DNA of 64,000 bases from Zanthoxylum bungeanum (GCA_019454045.1 SKCR01036751.1:868001-932000), one strand, 5' to 3'; shown: positions 12,345 to 23,719, numbered from the stretch's first letter. A program made the numbers and translations. The notes: generated from the sequence alone by a model not told the origin.

Positions 12345-12866
12345 CCTCGATGGAATAAAATCCAGATCCGAGCCGATTAACCAAGCGCCTCGGCGGAAAA
12401 ATCCAGCGCCCCGAGCCGAATAAACAAGTGGCCTCGGCGGAACGAAATCCAGCCCCGAGCCGAATAAACAAGTGGCCTCGGCGGAACGACGAATCCAGCC
12501 CCGAGACGAAAAACATCAGCCTCGGCGGTACAAGAGCAGACCCGAGCCAGGAAGAAACATCGATCTCGGCGGTACAAGAGCAGACCCGAGTCGGAAAGAA
12601 ACATCGGTCTCGACGGTACAAGAGCAGACCCGAGTCGGAAAAAACATCGGTCTTGGCGGTACAAGAGCAGACCCGAGCCGGAATGGAACATCGGTCTCGG
12701 CGGTACAAGAGCAGACCCGAGCAGGAAAGAAACATCGGTCTCGGCGGTACAAGAGCTGACCCGAGCCGGAAATAAACATCGGTCTCGGCGGTACAAGAGC
12801 AGACCCGAGCCGGAAAGAAACATCGGTCTCGGCGGTACAAGAGCAGACCCGAGCCGTAAAACAAAT
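12345..12866. repeat. Tandem array of 44-bp units (12 copies, two subtypes)
   Basis: Subtype B units start CCTCGGCGGAA near 12345, 12388, 12432 and 12476. Subtype A units start CTCGGCGGTACAAGAGCAG at 12521, 12565, 12609, 12652, 12696, 12740, 12784 and 12828. Spacing is 43-44 bp throughout. Because 44 is not a multiple of three, any stop-free reading passes through all three frames in turn. This makes long overlapping open frames on both strands that are not genes. Confidence 0.93.
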
Positions 12867-13060
12867 ATCAAAACCATTGTGTGGGCCATAACAAAGAAGC
12901 ATAAATAAATGTCAGCCTAAGAAAGAAGAGGTCTTACTCACATTTTTGGGATCCGTTGTCTTTCTTACAACTCTACAAGGGTCACTACAAGTAAGGCTCT
13001 TTTTAATACGTCCTCTCTGCATTTCAGTATTCCACGCATCCGACCGGATGACTTCCGCTA

Positions 13061-13291
13061 TCAACTTTGGTCGACCTCAAAAACAGAATGGTCTATGTAC
13101 TCACTGAGATAGCCTTCTTTCACCAAGTCTTCCACCTGCTCCCGCAGGTCTCTGCACCCATTCGTGGCATGTCCCCTTACGTTATGGTAGATACAGTAAG
13201 CCCTACTATTTCGCTCCTCAATCGGGAACCTTCTCAAATTAGGCTCGGCCAACAGACCTTTGTCCTGGATTTCCCGAACTATCTGGGTCAT
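13061..13291 (-). pseudogene. Zinc-knuckle end of the gag, in a shifted frame
   Basis: This 76-aa frame contains the gag C-terminal motif YCIYHNVRGHATNGC, a CX2HX4HX4C zinc-binding pattern, followed by a helix ending LVKEGYLSEYI. It is the natural continuation of the gag at 13483-14604 but lies in another frame. Between the two are a TGA stop at about 13483 and a frame change near the CCCCC run at about 13312. The zinc knuckle is thus cut off from the rest of gag in this copy. Confidence 0.7.
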
Positions 13292-13482
13292 AGGTTTGTT
13301 CAGGGGGTGTATACTGTCCTCCCCGCGACACGGTTGACTTGGACAGATGACTTTATCTCTTGAACATTACTACTCGGAGGTGTCGGTCTGAGTTTCTTCT
13401 GCTCCGGGACCGGTCTCCTCAAATTTCTGATCGAATCCCACTGATTGTCTGACCTGAGTATCTTAGCCTTTCGGGTGTCTAC

Positions 13483-14604
13483 TCACCGGACGATCTTTTT
13501 CTCCTCCTCTATTAAGATAAACTTCCTGGCCAACTCCAGGGCAGTGGCATAATCCGATACGTCTTGAATTTTCAGGTGAGTCCACAACTTCCCGACCTTC
13601 AGACCTCCCTTGAGACTTTCCAGCGCTTCCGATGACTCGTACGCTCCGACCTCGAGCACCAAATTGTGGTACCTTTCAATAAAATTCCTCAGGGGCTCAT
13701 CATCCCCCTGCTTCATCAGTCTCAATTCTCCCACCATTTTCTTTGGGACGCATGCCCCTTTGAAGTGCCGAACAAATGACTTCCTGAGTTGCACGAAGCT
13801 TCCGATGCTCCCTGGGGCTAGACTTCTGAACCACAGAATGGCAGATCCTCCCAAGGTTAGAGGGAAAACTTTACAAACGACATCCCCTACTACTCCTTGG
13901 ACCTCCATTAATAGGACAAAACTTTCAATGTGAGACTTTGGATCTGAATGGCCTTTGTAGGGCGTCATGGATGGCATATTGAAATGTCTTGGGAATTTTG
14001 CCGACCTTATTTCTTCTGTGAAGGGAGATTCAACCTCGTCATCCCGAGCATCTGATGTATCAGTTTTGGGGTTTACTCCCCACTTGGCCATTTCTTTTCT
14101 TAACCAAGACTTTATACTGCCATCTGTGTCACTATGCTGCGTCCCGCGGCCTCCTTCGCGTCTGTCACCACGGGTGCGGCGTTCCTTATGACTTGAGACT
14201 TCCCGTCCAGTTTCACTATCCTTCATGTTTCCCCTTCTGCTGTCGCGAGGGCCATCACGGGGTGAATCTGGCGACTGTCTCCCCTCTTCTTCTTCCCACG
14301 TATCCTCCGTTTGTAAATCTTTTTCTACCACTACGTACCTCAATCCGTAGGGACCCTTCCTCCTCGGTTCTTCGTCATTACTCACATCTACGACCCTTTT
14401 TCCTTCCGCTATTTCGCCTCTCCTCCGACTGGTTCCGGCTTCAAGTTTCTCATTATTCGTTTCTTCCATCCTCTCCAGTTTGTTCATCATGGATTTCAGA
14501 AGGATTTGATTTTCCTCCCTGTCTTTCCTCATATTTTCCTCCATTTTCTCCATCCAATCTGCAGCCGAGCTCCCTGATGATTGGTGGTTTCCGCCTTCCG
14601 CCAT
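13483..14604 (-). CDS. Gag protein of the gag-only LTR element (373 aa, C-terminally cut)
   Basis: The ATG at 14604 (MAEGGNHQSSGSSAADW) is the first one after the primer site. An upstream start at 14700 would lie in the LTR and is less likely. Residues 1-130 are charged and coiled-coil-like (MEKMEENMRKDREENQILL). A polar linker rich in R, D and E follows. From about residue 215 comes a retrotransposon gag domain (FPRHFNMPSMTPYKGHSDP, then ILWFRSLAPGSIGSFVQL and FIERYHNLVLEV). The frame ends in a TGA before the zinc knuckle, so the protein is truncated compared with complete gags. No protease domain follows. In the cell it would form the particle core and package RNA. Whether this shortened form works is unknown. 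Confidence 0.75.
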   Translation of the reverse strand: MAEGGNHQSSGSSAADWMEKMEENMRKDREENQILLKSMMNKLERMEETNNEKLEAGTSRRRGEIAEGKRVVDVSNDEEPRRKGPYGLRYVVVEKDLQTEDTWEEEEGRQSPDSPRDGPRDSRRGNMKDSETGREVSSHKERRTRGDRREGGRGTQHSDTDGSIKSWLRKEMAKWGVNPKTDTSDARDDEVESPFTEEIRSAKFPRHFNMPSMTPYKGHSDPKSHIESFVLLMEVQGVVGDVVCKVFPLTLGGSAILWFRSLAPGSIGSFVQLRKSFVRHFKGACVPKKMVGELRLMKQGDDEPLRNFIERYHNLVLEVGAYESSEALESLKGGLKVGKLWTHLKIQDVSDYATALELARKFILIEEEKKIVR

Positions 14605-14636
14605 CGTCTTACTACACGAGTTGCTTTTTGTCCAGT

Positions 14637-14656
14637 TTCCCACAGACGGCGCCAAC
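14637..14656 (-). other. Primer binding site of the gag-only element
   Basis: The minus strand reads TTGGCGCCGTCTGTGGGAA directly after the 5' LTR end. This sequence is typical of primer sites in many plant gypsy-like and non-autonomous LTR elements. It fixes the minus orientation and identifies 14657-15450 as the 5' LTR. Confidence 0.85.
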
Positions 14657-15450
14657 TGTTGACGGTGGATTTTGGTCTCAGGGTAATATTGGAATACCAC
14701 CTCCGAGATAATCCTCCCTCAATAGTGAATTTGTTTGGTTATGGGGGACCAAAAGCAAACTTAGCAAAAGACAGATAAATGCACCAATCGACAAAGAGAT
14801 TTAACGTGGTTCGGTGGATTTGGATCCGACCTACGTCCACGGGCACAAACAGGATGATACTTTTATTGCTGAAATACGCTTCTCAGATCTTTTTTGTGTT
14901 TACAAGTCAGAGCTTGATGATTCTGATCTCAACTTTTTACCTCCTCCCTTTATGCACACTCTACCCTTCTATTTATAATAGTGTAGAAATCATATTCCTA
15001 TTTGTACAAGAATTTCCTAGTTGAAACAATTTCGTTTCCCATAAGGATTCCTAGTCAAAACTGTTCCCTTTTCCCATAAGGATTCCTAATCAAAACTACA
15101 TTTACTTCATTTATCCTATTAGGATATTAACTCACCAGTTTTCCTCATGAAAATAGGATAACTTGTCATCTTATCCACAAGGATAGGGTGTTATCTTCAG
15201 GAGCACGCCTCGCTATATGGTCGGTCTTCATGAGGTCGGTCACAATAGTTTTTTATACTGAGAGTGCTGTTGTCGACCTGATAATTGCCCGGTCATCCAA
15301 TCTTTAAGTGGTCGGGTTAACGATTTTAAGTGCTCGGCCCCTGACTCATGTGGTCGGGTCGGTATTAATGATCCGGACCAATAAGGGAATTACCCTTTTA
15401 CCCATGTCGTACTGCTTAAATGACATAGTGCCCGGAAAACACCATCAACA
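14657..15450 (-). repeat. 5' LTR of the gag-only element
   Basis: It starts TGTTGACGGTGG and ends ACCATCAACA, and is exactly the same length as the left copy (794 bp). By eye only a handful of bases differ (for example ACCTATTCCC in one and ACCTCCTCCC in the other). On the minus strand TATAAATAG near 14973 is a likely promoter TATA box. Confidence 0.92.
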
Positions 15451-15455
15451 AAGCA

Positions 15456-16371
15456 TATTGGGGATGAAGTGAGTTGTGATGCCGACCCGAACACATGAAG
15501 GATGTTGATTTGAGATTTTTTAGAGTTCTGGAGCCCAACCCAAAGAGGTTCTTGTCTGTGAACCTGACCTGTTTGAAAGAAATGGACATTTGATCAGTAT
15601 CATCTGTCTCGGTGTGCCGACCTGAGGAACAAAAATGAGATCACAGGCCGACCAGTATTGGAGTCATGTGACGTATGCCCCACTTAGGAAGATGTACTTC
15701 TAGAAGGTTAACGATGACAAGAGGAAAGCATCGGTCCACAGTAATCGTAGGCCCTGACAGCCGCCATAGGCCGGTGCAGTGGCAGAATAGTGGCAGAGCA
15801 GAGCCGTCATACGCCTGTGCAGTATCAAAAGAATGAACTAATTTGATTGGCTGGATTATGGACAGTTGAAAGTGGCATCAACTGTAATGATGACCTTGTG
15901 ACATTGGTTGACAACATGGTTGGTGGAACAATATCTTTTCAAGTTTATATAAAGGGGTTGAAAATAGAAATTCAATGTTAGCAATTTTTGCATCTTGCAA
16001 CCTGCAAAAAGCAGAGATGTTCAAGAACTAGTTAGAGAGATAAAACTGGTTAGTTACCCGACCACTTGCGATAATTGTATTAGGCTTGTGTAAGACCCGA
16101 TGTGTTTTATCACTTTGTGAGTTCATCCCTCCATTTGTAGTTCGGGTCGGTCTTGACCCCAAACAGTAATAAATTACCTTCTTTCTCTCGTGGACGTAAG
16201 TAAGAGCCACTGTCTGCCGAACCACGTAAACTATGTGTTTATCCCGTATGCTTGCTAAGTTTGTGCAGTTCCCTACTAACCAAACAAATTCATTGTTCAA
16301 TAGATGTTTATTCAAGGGGTGAATTCCCTATTTGCTATTCGAACGAAAAATAGCCGTCAACAATTATATCT
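15456..16371 (+). mobile_element. Right part of the interrupted LTR-like sequence, with TATA box
   Basis: This is the continuation of 9953-10867. It holds TTTATATAAAGGGG near 15943-15956, a good TATA box on the plus strand, and ends AATAGCCGTCAACA. The end TCAACA is shared with the LTRs of the inserted gag-only element. No primer site follows and no polypurine tract precedes, so a solo LTR is the simplest reading. No target duplication could be confirmed. Confidence 0.45.
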
Positions 16372-16790
16372 GACCCATTACCTTCCGTAATTGCACATAT
16401 TTCACAAAGAAACACCTTGAATTGTCACACCCTCTTCTACAAATAAATTATAAAGAAAAATACATTTACTAAGGATGATACCTCATGAAAACAAATGGGT
16501 TTGGACAAACTTAAACATGCAGCCTCGTTACAATCTCCCTCACATAATTTTTCGGCATCATTCACTCACGAGTTGTCTTAAACGGATAAGATGATTAATT
16601 TATTTGGATCACAACAAAAAAAAGGTTCCCGGTTACAAAAGTTAAAAAACAAACCAATGGTTCAGAAAAAATCAATCATTGTATTATAATTATATGATGA
16701 AGTATGGTGTGACGAAAGCAATTTTCATTTAGCAAAAAGCATATGCTCTGTGTTCGTTCATTTTTCAACGGAGAGAACGAAGGACCCTCC
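16372..16790. other. Upstream region of the ABC transporter gene
   Basis: No coding sequence or clear element is seen here. It is the likely promoter region of the gene that follows. Confidence 0.4.
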
Positions 16791-16792
16791 TT

Positions 16793-16800
16793 TATATATA
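16793..16800 (+). promoter_or_regulatory. Probable TATA box of the ABC transporter gene
   Basis: TATATATA lies about 135 bp before the proposed start codon, in a CT-rich setting. Transcription would begin about 30 bp downstream and give a 5' leader of roughly 105 bases. Confidence 0.5.
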
Positions 16801-16933
16801 TCAGCTTCCTTCACTCTCTTTGGAACTTATTAAAACCCCGTTCAGTAACATTTTCTAATAAGTACACATTTAACCCTTTGAACTTAGTTTAGTATTGTGT
16901 TTTTATCTTATTAGGATTCACAGGTTACCTTTG

Positions 16934-19900
16934 ATGGGCATTTTTTCAGGGATGCATGGCCTTGGTGGTGGCAGTGAAAGAGCTCCTCTGTTAGGTCATG
17001 GTGTAAGCTTCTTTCCAATTGACCCTTTAATTTCTTTTATGTTGCATTTGATGATTTATTAGTTTGAACTTGGTGTTTATAAAAAAAAAGAAAAAAAAAT
17101 CGATGGGTCGTTTTTGTTTTGTTATTTTGTGTTATTGTTTCATTGAAAGATTCGTTCTTCTAATGTTGCAACTGATACACAGGGGAGGAGAAAGAGAGAT
17201 GATGCCTCGGAAAATGACAACTTGACAGACCTTGAGCATGGGGATGCAGTTCCGGTAAGATGTGGTTCTGTTGTGTTGTGTCGTGTCGTGTTGATTTTGA
17301 TATGAGATAAGTGGACTTATATTGAGGTTACAACTAGTTTATGAAATTTTCAGGCTGCGAACGTGGGGTTCGGTAGAGTATTTGCACTTGTAAGTGGCTG
17401 AATCATGGTAGTTTTCGTTTGGTGGTAGAGTTTTGAAATTGTTGGAAGTTGTTGTCATATTGCAGGCAAAGCCTGATGCTGGGAAGCTGATACTCGCTAC
17501 TGTTGCTCTATTGATTGCATCCATGTCAAGTATCTTGATTGTATGTGCTCTTTGTCCTGCTGCTCTCTCTCTCAAGTTGCTTTACTCGCCTATTTTACAA
17601 GTTACCTGGTTCTTGAAAGTGTGCTGGTTTGATCTTACTAAATTGAATCAATCATGCAGCCAAAATTCGGAGGGAAAATAATAGACATAGTGTCAGGAGA
17701 TACTGAAACAGATGAACAGAAGGCTGAAGCTCTAACTGCAGTCAGGAGCACCATCCTCGATATCTTTCTGATTGTTATAATTGGGTATGATAATTTATCG
17801 CTCTTTGACATTTTCGCTTGATTTATAAAGGAAAGATTCACTTAAATTAGTTGTTTCCTAGTAGGCTATGATTTGTGATACCTTTATCATACTAAAAACT
17901 TGTTGTGGTGGATACTTGAAAACACAACAATCATGTCTACTGGTGTTTCAGACAGGTATGGAAGGTTATAGGACAATGCGCCTTTATGTTTTGAAATTAT
18001 GTACAATGTTTTGAGGATTACATTCAAATATGTTATACAACTCTTACGCACATGTAATCTTGAGAATCATTTAGCTTTTTGCGGTTCTTCAACGAGCAGT
18101 GGCATGCCATCATATCCTAATATGCATATTTAATATCTAAATGTGTAGAAACATACATATGAATAACCATGCTCTTGTTTCTAGATTTATGAGAGTCATC
18201 ATGTCTCGCTCCCCGTGTCATTGTTGAAACAACACGTGTTTCAGTGGAGAACTCATAGCAAACAATCTCTCACGTCCTATTTAACAACATAACTGCCTAA
18301 GAATTTGCTCCGAAGTTGCAAATAAAATCGCCTTAAGTTCTTGGTACCTAGTAGATGAATTACATTGATCCTTTGCTCATTGATTGGCATCTCGTGGGTG
18401 TTTATTTATTTATTGGGATTTTTTTTTCCTCTTCAGTTCAGTTTGTACGGCACTACGTGCATGGTTGTTTTCTTCTACAAGTGAAAGGGTTGTTGCTCGA
18501 TTGAGGAAGAATTTGTTTACTCACCTTATTAACCAGGTAAAAGTCATTTATTCATCTCTGGATTTTATGAATTAATCATTAATGTTTACTTGGTTGACAA
18601 GTTTTGCAGGAGATAGCTTTCTATGATATTACACGAACAGGAGAGCTTCTAAGCAGGCTATCTGAAGATACACAGATTATAAAAAATGCCGCAACCACCA
18701 ATCTTTCCGAGGCACTTAGAAACTTATCCACTGCATTTATTGGCCTTGGCTTCATGTTTGCAACATCATGGAAGTTAACATGTAAGCAAATATATTTTGA
18801 ACAATATCGGATTAGCATATACCACCTTTATGTATTTCATCAGGAGTCCAGGGTGATCATTCTGATATGTATTGGTCTTAAATAAATTATTCGTAGTGTT
18901 GGCTCTGGTTGTTGTGCCGGCTATTTCCGTTGCTGTACGTAAATTTGGTCGTTTCCTTCGTGAACTTTCTCACAAGACTCAAGCTGCAGCTGCAGCGGCT
19001 GCTTCGATTGCTGAGGTACATCTTTGCCACCAAAAACTTGGGCTTTCGTAAAGATGTAGATATATTTGTTGCATGGGTGGGAGATTCCCATAAAGGGGTA
19101 GTTATGCGAATTTAGAGTTACAAAATTTGTGCAAATGATTATCTAAGAAAGCTCAAAACAGCTACTAAATGTGCAATAATGCACATGAACATTTTAAATT
19201 CCAGGAAATCTTTTTCTTTAAATTGAGTGCGAGCTTTGGCGCAATGGTAAAGGTTGCTCCGCTGTGACCTAGCATCAATGGTTTGAATCTTGGAAACAGC
19301 CTCTCTACTTGTAGGGGTAAGGCTGCATACATCTGCCATTCCCCGATCCTGCAATGGAGAGAGCCTTTGTAAACTAGGCTGCTCTTTTTTTAAAAAAAAA
19401 TGTGTGCTATTGTGGGTATGCACTATACATCTTATACCATGTTGATCATAAATTCCCCGTTGGAGGCTGATAATTGTTTCCCACTCTATAGGTTAGATAC
19501 ATAAAATACCTTAAAGTACCAATAAATGGTCATGCATAAAGGGACTATACAGAGTCAGAGATATAATTGAATCATTGAATGAGTATTTATTTGTTGGAAA
19601 CGGCAGTGTAGTGACTATTGAACCATTGGAGAAGGGGCCAATGAAGTCAAGGAGTTCAATGTTCAAATGATCTATAACTAAAAATAAGAACACTTGCACA
19701 TACTGTACTGTATTTAGTATTACAGCATATGGCTGGGAAAACAAACTCACATTTAGGAATTTTGGCTTAGGAATCTTTTGGAGCTATACGCACTGTGAGA
19801 TCTTTTGCACAGGAAGAGTATGAGATATCACGCTACTCTGAGAAAGTAGATGAAACATTGAAGCTTGGACTTCAACAAGCTGTAAGTTTATTTTGTTTGA

Positions 19901-22477
19901 TCTCTCTCTTTCTTTTGCTGCAGCTTCTTATTTCAGTTATTTATATCTGCAGAAAGTGGTTGGACTTTTCTCTGGAGGTTTGAATGCAGCATCGACACTA
20001 TCCGTGATCGTTGTAGTAATATATGGGGCTAATTTGACAATCACAGGTTCCATGACCCCGGGTGCTCTTACATCCTTCATTCTTTACAGCCTCACAGGTA
20101 ATTTAATCTTAGTTTAGTGCAAGCCAATCATACTGGAATGGGTAATAGGTGCAATATCAGGTTTTTTAAACGAAGTATCAGTATTGTTTCTCAAAATTCA
20201 AGTTTGATTAAATGCATTAGGTGTATCCATACTGTCACATGAATCGTAAATGCATGAATGTGGTGTACCAAAAAAATTGTGGTTCCTAATGGAATATTTT
20301 CACTTGCAGTTGGGTCATCTGTATCTGGACTGTCATCGTTATACACAGTTGCAATGAAAGCTGCAGGAGCCAGCAGGCGGGTTTTTCAACTTTTGGATCG
20401 TGTCTCATCCATGCCAAAGTCAGGAAATCAGTGTCCACTGGGGTTAGTTCATTGAACCCTCCTTCCTCCAACTCTGTAATTCTGTGTTTTTATGTGGTGC
20501 AAGGCAACTTTGCTGGTTCTCAAATATAGTATGTGACAGATGCTGAAAGCCCAACCTTGGGAGTACTTGAGTTGCCTGGTTTGAAAGAGCATGTTGGCCT
20601 TTACTGACTGCCAATCACCATCCATTCTCTTCCCAAAACACCTGTACGGAGTTATGCTCATCAAATCAAAAGTTGGGAGTTAAGTTTAAATGACTAAGGG
20701 TTCATTTGGGAGTGAGGTGATGTAGCTTTTAATCCACAGCTAACTGTGGCATAGAATCGTCAGCTGTCAAGTATAAGTGGGTGGTAATATTAGCTATCAA
20801 TTAAAAGTGGGTGTTTAACACTTGACTTTACATTTAACACTTGACTTTACATGTGTGCTTTCATTATTAAATTGAAGCACAGCAGCTACATACAGGCCTC
20901 ATTGAGAGAAAAAATACTACCCATAGTTCCAACTTTCTTATTCCTCATTTATACCTGAATTCTTGTACTTGTGCAGATACTGCTTATTTCTTGGGTAGTC
21001 ATATTTTATTTCCTGTGAGAGAAATTATGGAAGCACATGAACATTGGAGTATCTAAACTCAGTAATTTTTTCTTTTAATTTTAGTGATCAATATGGGGAA
21101 GTGGTGTTAGATGATGTCTGGTTCGCATATCCATCCCGTCCCAACCATATGGTGCTGAAGGTAATGGTCATGCTCAAATAATTCTCACATGGTGTGCTGA
21201 CTACAATGTGCATCATTTATTTTCTAATTGAAATATTATACGTTCTGTTAATTTCAGGGAATAACACTAAAACTGCAGTCTGGCTCTAAAGTTGCTCTTG
21301 TTGGTCCTAGCGGTGGGGGAAAAGTAATGTTTCTTCTATTAAAGAAATTCCTATATTGATTAGGTTCAAATATTTTCCATCTTTTATGAGAAACCACCCA
21401 AGTAGAACTGCAGACAGAAGATTCAGTCTAAGTACTTACAATTCCTCATGTGCGTCTTTTACTGTAGAGCACAATAGCGAACTTGATAGAAAGGTTTTAT
21501 GATCCGATCAAGGGAAAAATTCTGTTGAATGGGGTTCCTTTGGTAGAAATATCTCACAAACATCTGCACAAAAAGGTAATCTCAATCTTCATTGCATTCA
21601 CAGCTTAACTAAACATTATGTTCGATGTTCAAATTCATTTGAGTGTTTTCTTCTTGTATAATATGCTTATTTATAGTTGTGTAGTGCAAGCAGAAATTTT
21701 ATATTTCTTCATGATCGTCAGTATTTAATGTCTCTGTACTTCCCTCAAATCAGTGAAATTTTTCCCTTTAACATACAGATCAGTATAGTGAGCCAGGAGC
21801 CAGTTCTTTTCAATTGTTCCATAGAGGAAAATATAGCATACGGATGTGATGGCAAAGCTAGCAGTTCCGACATAGAAAATGCTGCAGTAAGATTTAACAT
21901 CTTTTTACCCAATGGACAACCCCCTCTCATTAAACATGGGATTTAATGGTTTTGATTATGGGAATTGCAGAAAATGGCAAATGCACATGATTTCATATCC
22001 ACCTTCCCAGAAAAATATCAAACTTTTGTTGGAGAACGCGGGGTAAGGCTTTCTGGAGGACAAAAGCAGAGAGTAGCAATTGCCAGAGCCTTGCTAATGA
22101 ACCCAAGAATTCTCCTCCTGGATGAAGCCACAAGTGCTCTGGATGCTGAAAGCGAGTACCTGGTGCAGGTGAATTTCACATACTATTCATTTAGTTTATT
22201 GTTCTGGTTACCTTTTCTGAAGAAATTTGTCAATTTTTTTTACTTATAATTTCTCATTCATTGAACTATATAGGATGCCATGGATTCTCTTATGAAGGGA
22301 AGGACTGTTCTCGTTATAGCCCATCGGCTATCAACTGTCCAAAGTGCTGACACTGTAGCAGTTGTTTCTGATGGTCAGATTGTTGAAAGTGGCACTCATG
22401 AAGAGCTCCTTAGCAAAGATGGTGTATACACTGCATTAGTGAGGAGACAACTACAAGGACCCAAAACCGAAATTTAG
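16934..22477 (+). CDS. ABCB27: Half-size ABC transporter, TAP2/ALS1 (ABCB27)-like
   Basis: Seventeen exons give 638 aa: 16934-17002, 17183-17254, 17354-17389, 17466-17540, 17660-17784, 18437-18536, 18610-18781, 18897-19015, 19771-19881, 19953-20097, 20310-20442, 21085-21160, 21258-21323, 21468-21575, 21779-21886, 21971-22168 and 22274-22477. All introns are GT-AG and frames join cleanly. A short N-terminus with ERAPLL precedes one membrane domain (about residues 60-380) and one nucleotide-binding domain. The latter has Walker A GPSGGGKST (427-435), signature LSGGQ (532-536), Walker B ILLLDE (552-557) and the H-loop histidine 588, so ATPase residues are complete. One half-transporter must pair, probably with itself. 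Arabidopsis ALS1/TAP2 (about 644 aa, from memory) sits in the vacuolar membrane and is needed for aluminium tolerance; that role here is inferred. The ATG at 16952 is an alternative in-frame start. Confidence 0.93.
19226..19390 (+). mobile_element. Au-type SINE in intron 8 of the ABC transporter
   Basis: The 5' half is tRNA-like, with an A-box-like TTTGGCGCAATGGTAAAGG and a B-box-like GGTTTGAATC about 45 bases later. Then come AAACAGCCTCT, GTAGGGGTAAGGCTGC and a T-rich end. This order matches the Au SINE family of flowering plants, as I remember it. The copy is old: both promoter boxes carry changes and no target duplication is clear. Confidence 0.78.
20697..20915. mobile_element. Possible MITE in intron 11 of the ABC transporter
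   Basis: The stretch starts GGGTTCATTTGGGAGTGAGG and ends with a loosely inverted copy (CATACAGGCCTCATTGAGAG). ATGTAGCT inside the left end matches AGCTACAT inside the right end. It contains a short internal duplication of AACACTTGACTTTACAT. The inverted ends are weak and no target duplication is evident. Confidence 0.3.
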
Positions 22478-23719
22478 TTTCAAACACAATAATATGCCAT
22501 TTGCAGCTACCAATTTGGACTTCCTGAAAAGGCCTTTCTTGCATTTTTCTTTCTTCAAGAGTAGTTTATCTCTGCCACTTACTCATATCACAACTTTTAG
22601 CAATGTATCATTTTACATTTTAAGTGGTTAGATGGCAGAACATGAAGAGTTGATTAGAAATGGACTTCAGTCGCCGTTAACCTGTGGTTCCCCCTCATCA
22701 CATGGCATGTACTGGACCCCATATCAGTTTTATGGCAGGTAACATATGATGGGATCATATAATTGATACATGTTTCTGTAGTAGTTGTAAGCAATTGAAT
22801 TTGCAACAAGTTAGATGCATTAGGCATTTCGAATGTTTACTTGATATCAATGAACTTCTATAAAAGTGTTTCACATGATTCGGCCAATTGTCTTGTCTTG
22901 TCATGCGATATTTATAAAGAAATAGGAATCCGTGTTATCAAAAGATTTCATGCGATTATTTCTAGTATGGATAATGAGTCACATCCACTTTGGTATCTTG
23001 GAAATTGTTCAAATTCATCATATGTTGTTCAGAAGCCATTATACAAAGAATTTATATTGCTAAAAGCTGCTAGGAGGATTATCAGTATTCAAAGCAGACG
23101 GTATGAGATGTATGAAACATCATTTTTTGCTTAAAATGGAATATGACATTTTTTTTTTTTTTTGCCCGGAGGTTTGTTCAAATGGTTTTTACTTTTCAAG
23201 CAATTTTCTTCTGTTGATTATTCAAATTTAAATCCGGATAAGGTAGGAGTTAAAAATGAATTTGAATTTCGCGCACCCCTACCCTTTAAAAAAAAAAAAA
23301 AACTTGAAACTAGGAAACCTACAACTACAAGCCGGTGAAGTCTCTTTTGAAGAGGGAAAGCTAAAGAGTAAGAAGATTCAATAACTATTTTCCTGTAATT
23401 GTCAGTGTGTTGTTCTTGGTGAAGCAAAAATTGGCAGTTTATAGCAAGGAGAACGCAATACTTTGTCGACAAAATACACTCGTAGATAGGGTCGCACGAC
23501 AATGCACCTTTTAGTATGGATTCACAAATATCATGTATTGTTTTTGTGGATCCGAAATATTAATATTTAAATATCTTTCGATAAATTAATTGATTGTTTG
23601 ATGTGATTTATGTATTAATGTCATACCTTTCACATTCTAACCATTTACATTCTATTTTCTTATTGAGTAACTTATAAATGATTATGATCTAATAAAGTTT
23701 TTCCAATTCCTACTGAAAT
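22478..23719. other. 3' untranslated region and spacer after the ABC transporter
   Basis: The first few hundred bases after the stop are likely 3' UTR. From about 23140 there are T and A runs and no recognisable coding sequence. A 94-codon frame on the minus strand (23218-23502) has no familiar motif. Confidence 0.4.

Larger units (their letters stand above)
10868..15450 (-). mobile_element. Complete gag-only LTR retrotransposon (4583 bp, TR-GAG-like)
   Basis: Two LTRs of exactly 794 bp (10868-11661 and 14657-15450) enclose a primer site, a gag and two tandem-repeat arrays. The target AAGCA is duplicated exactly on both sides (10863-10867 and 15451-15455). No protease, reverse transcriptase, RNase H or integrase is present. 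The space between gag and the 3' LTR is only about 1.4 kb, and the arrays fill most of it. Movement would have needed enzymes from another element. The layout fits the class called TR-GAG (terminal-repeat retrotransposon with a gag domain). The near-identical LTRs suggest a fairly recent insertion. Confidence 0.9.

Noticed and set aside
12345..12866. Regular repeats resembling a CRISPR array
   Set aside because: The units are contiguous and similar over their whole length with no unique spacers, and the genome is a plant's.
12025..12902. Several long overlapping open frames on both strands (up to 279 codons)
   Set aside because: They are made by the 44-bp and 83-bp tandem units. Because 44 is not a multiple of three, the same unit is read in all frames without stops.
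9936..16376. Target duplication around the outer LTR-like sequence
   Set aside because: Candidate flanks (AAAAT or TTGGT on the left, ATTAT on the right) do not match well enough to claim one.
19236..19295. Possible tRNA gene with A and B boxes
   Set aside because: It cannot fold as a full tRNA and continues into Au SINE sequence. The same reasoning applies to 25260-25350 and 28781-28910.
18384..22477. Separate short ORFs along the ABC transporter
   Set aside because: They are individual exons read into introns. The spliced 17-exon model explains all those on the plus strand.
23218..23502. 94-codon minus-strand frame after the ABC transporter
   Set aside because: No recognised motif, no splice or promoter support, and it includes a homopolymer run.
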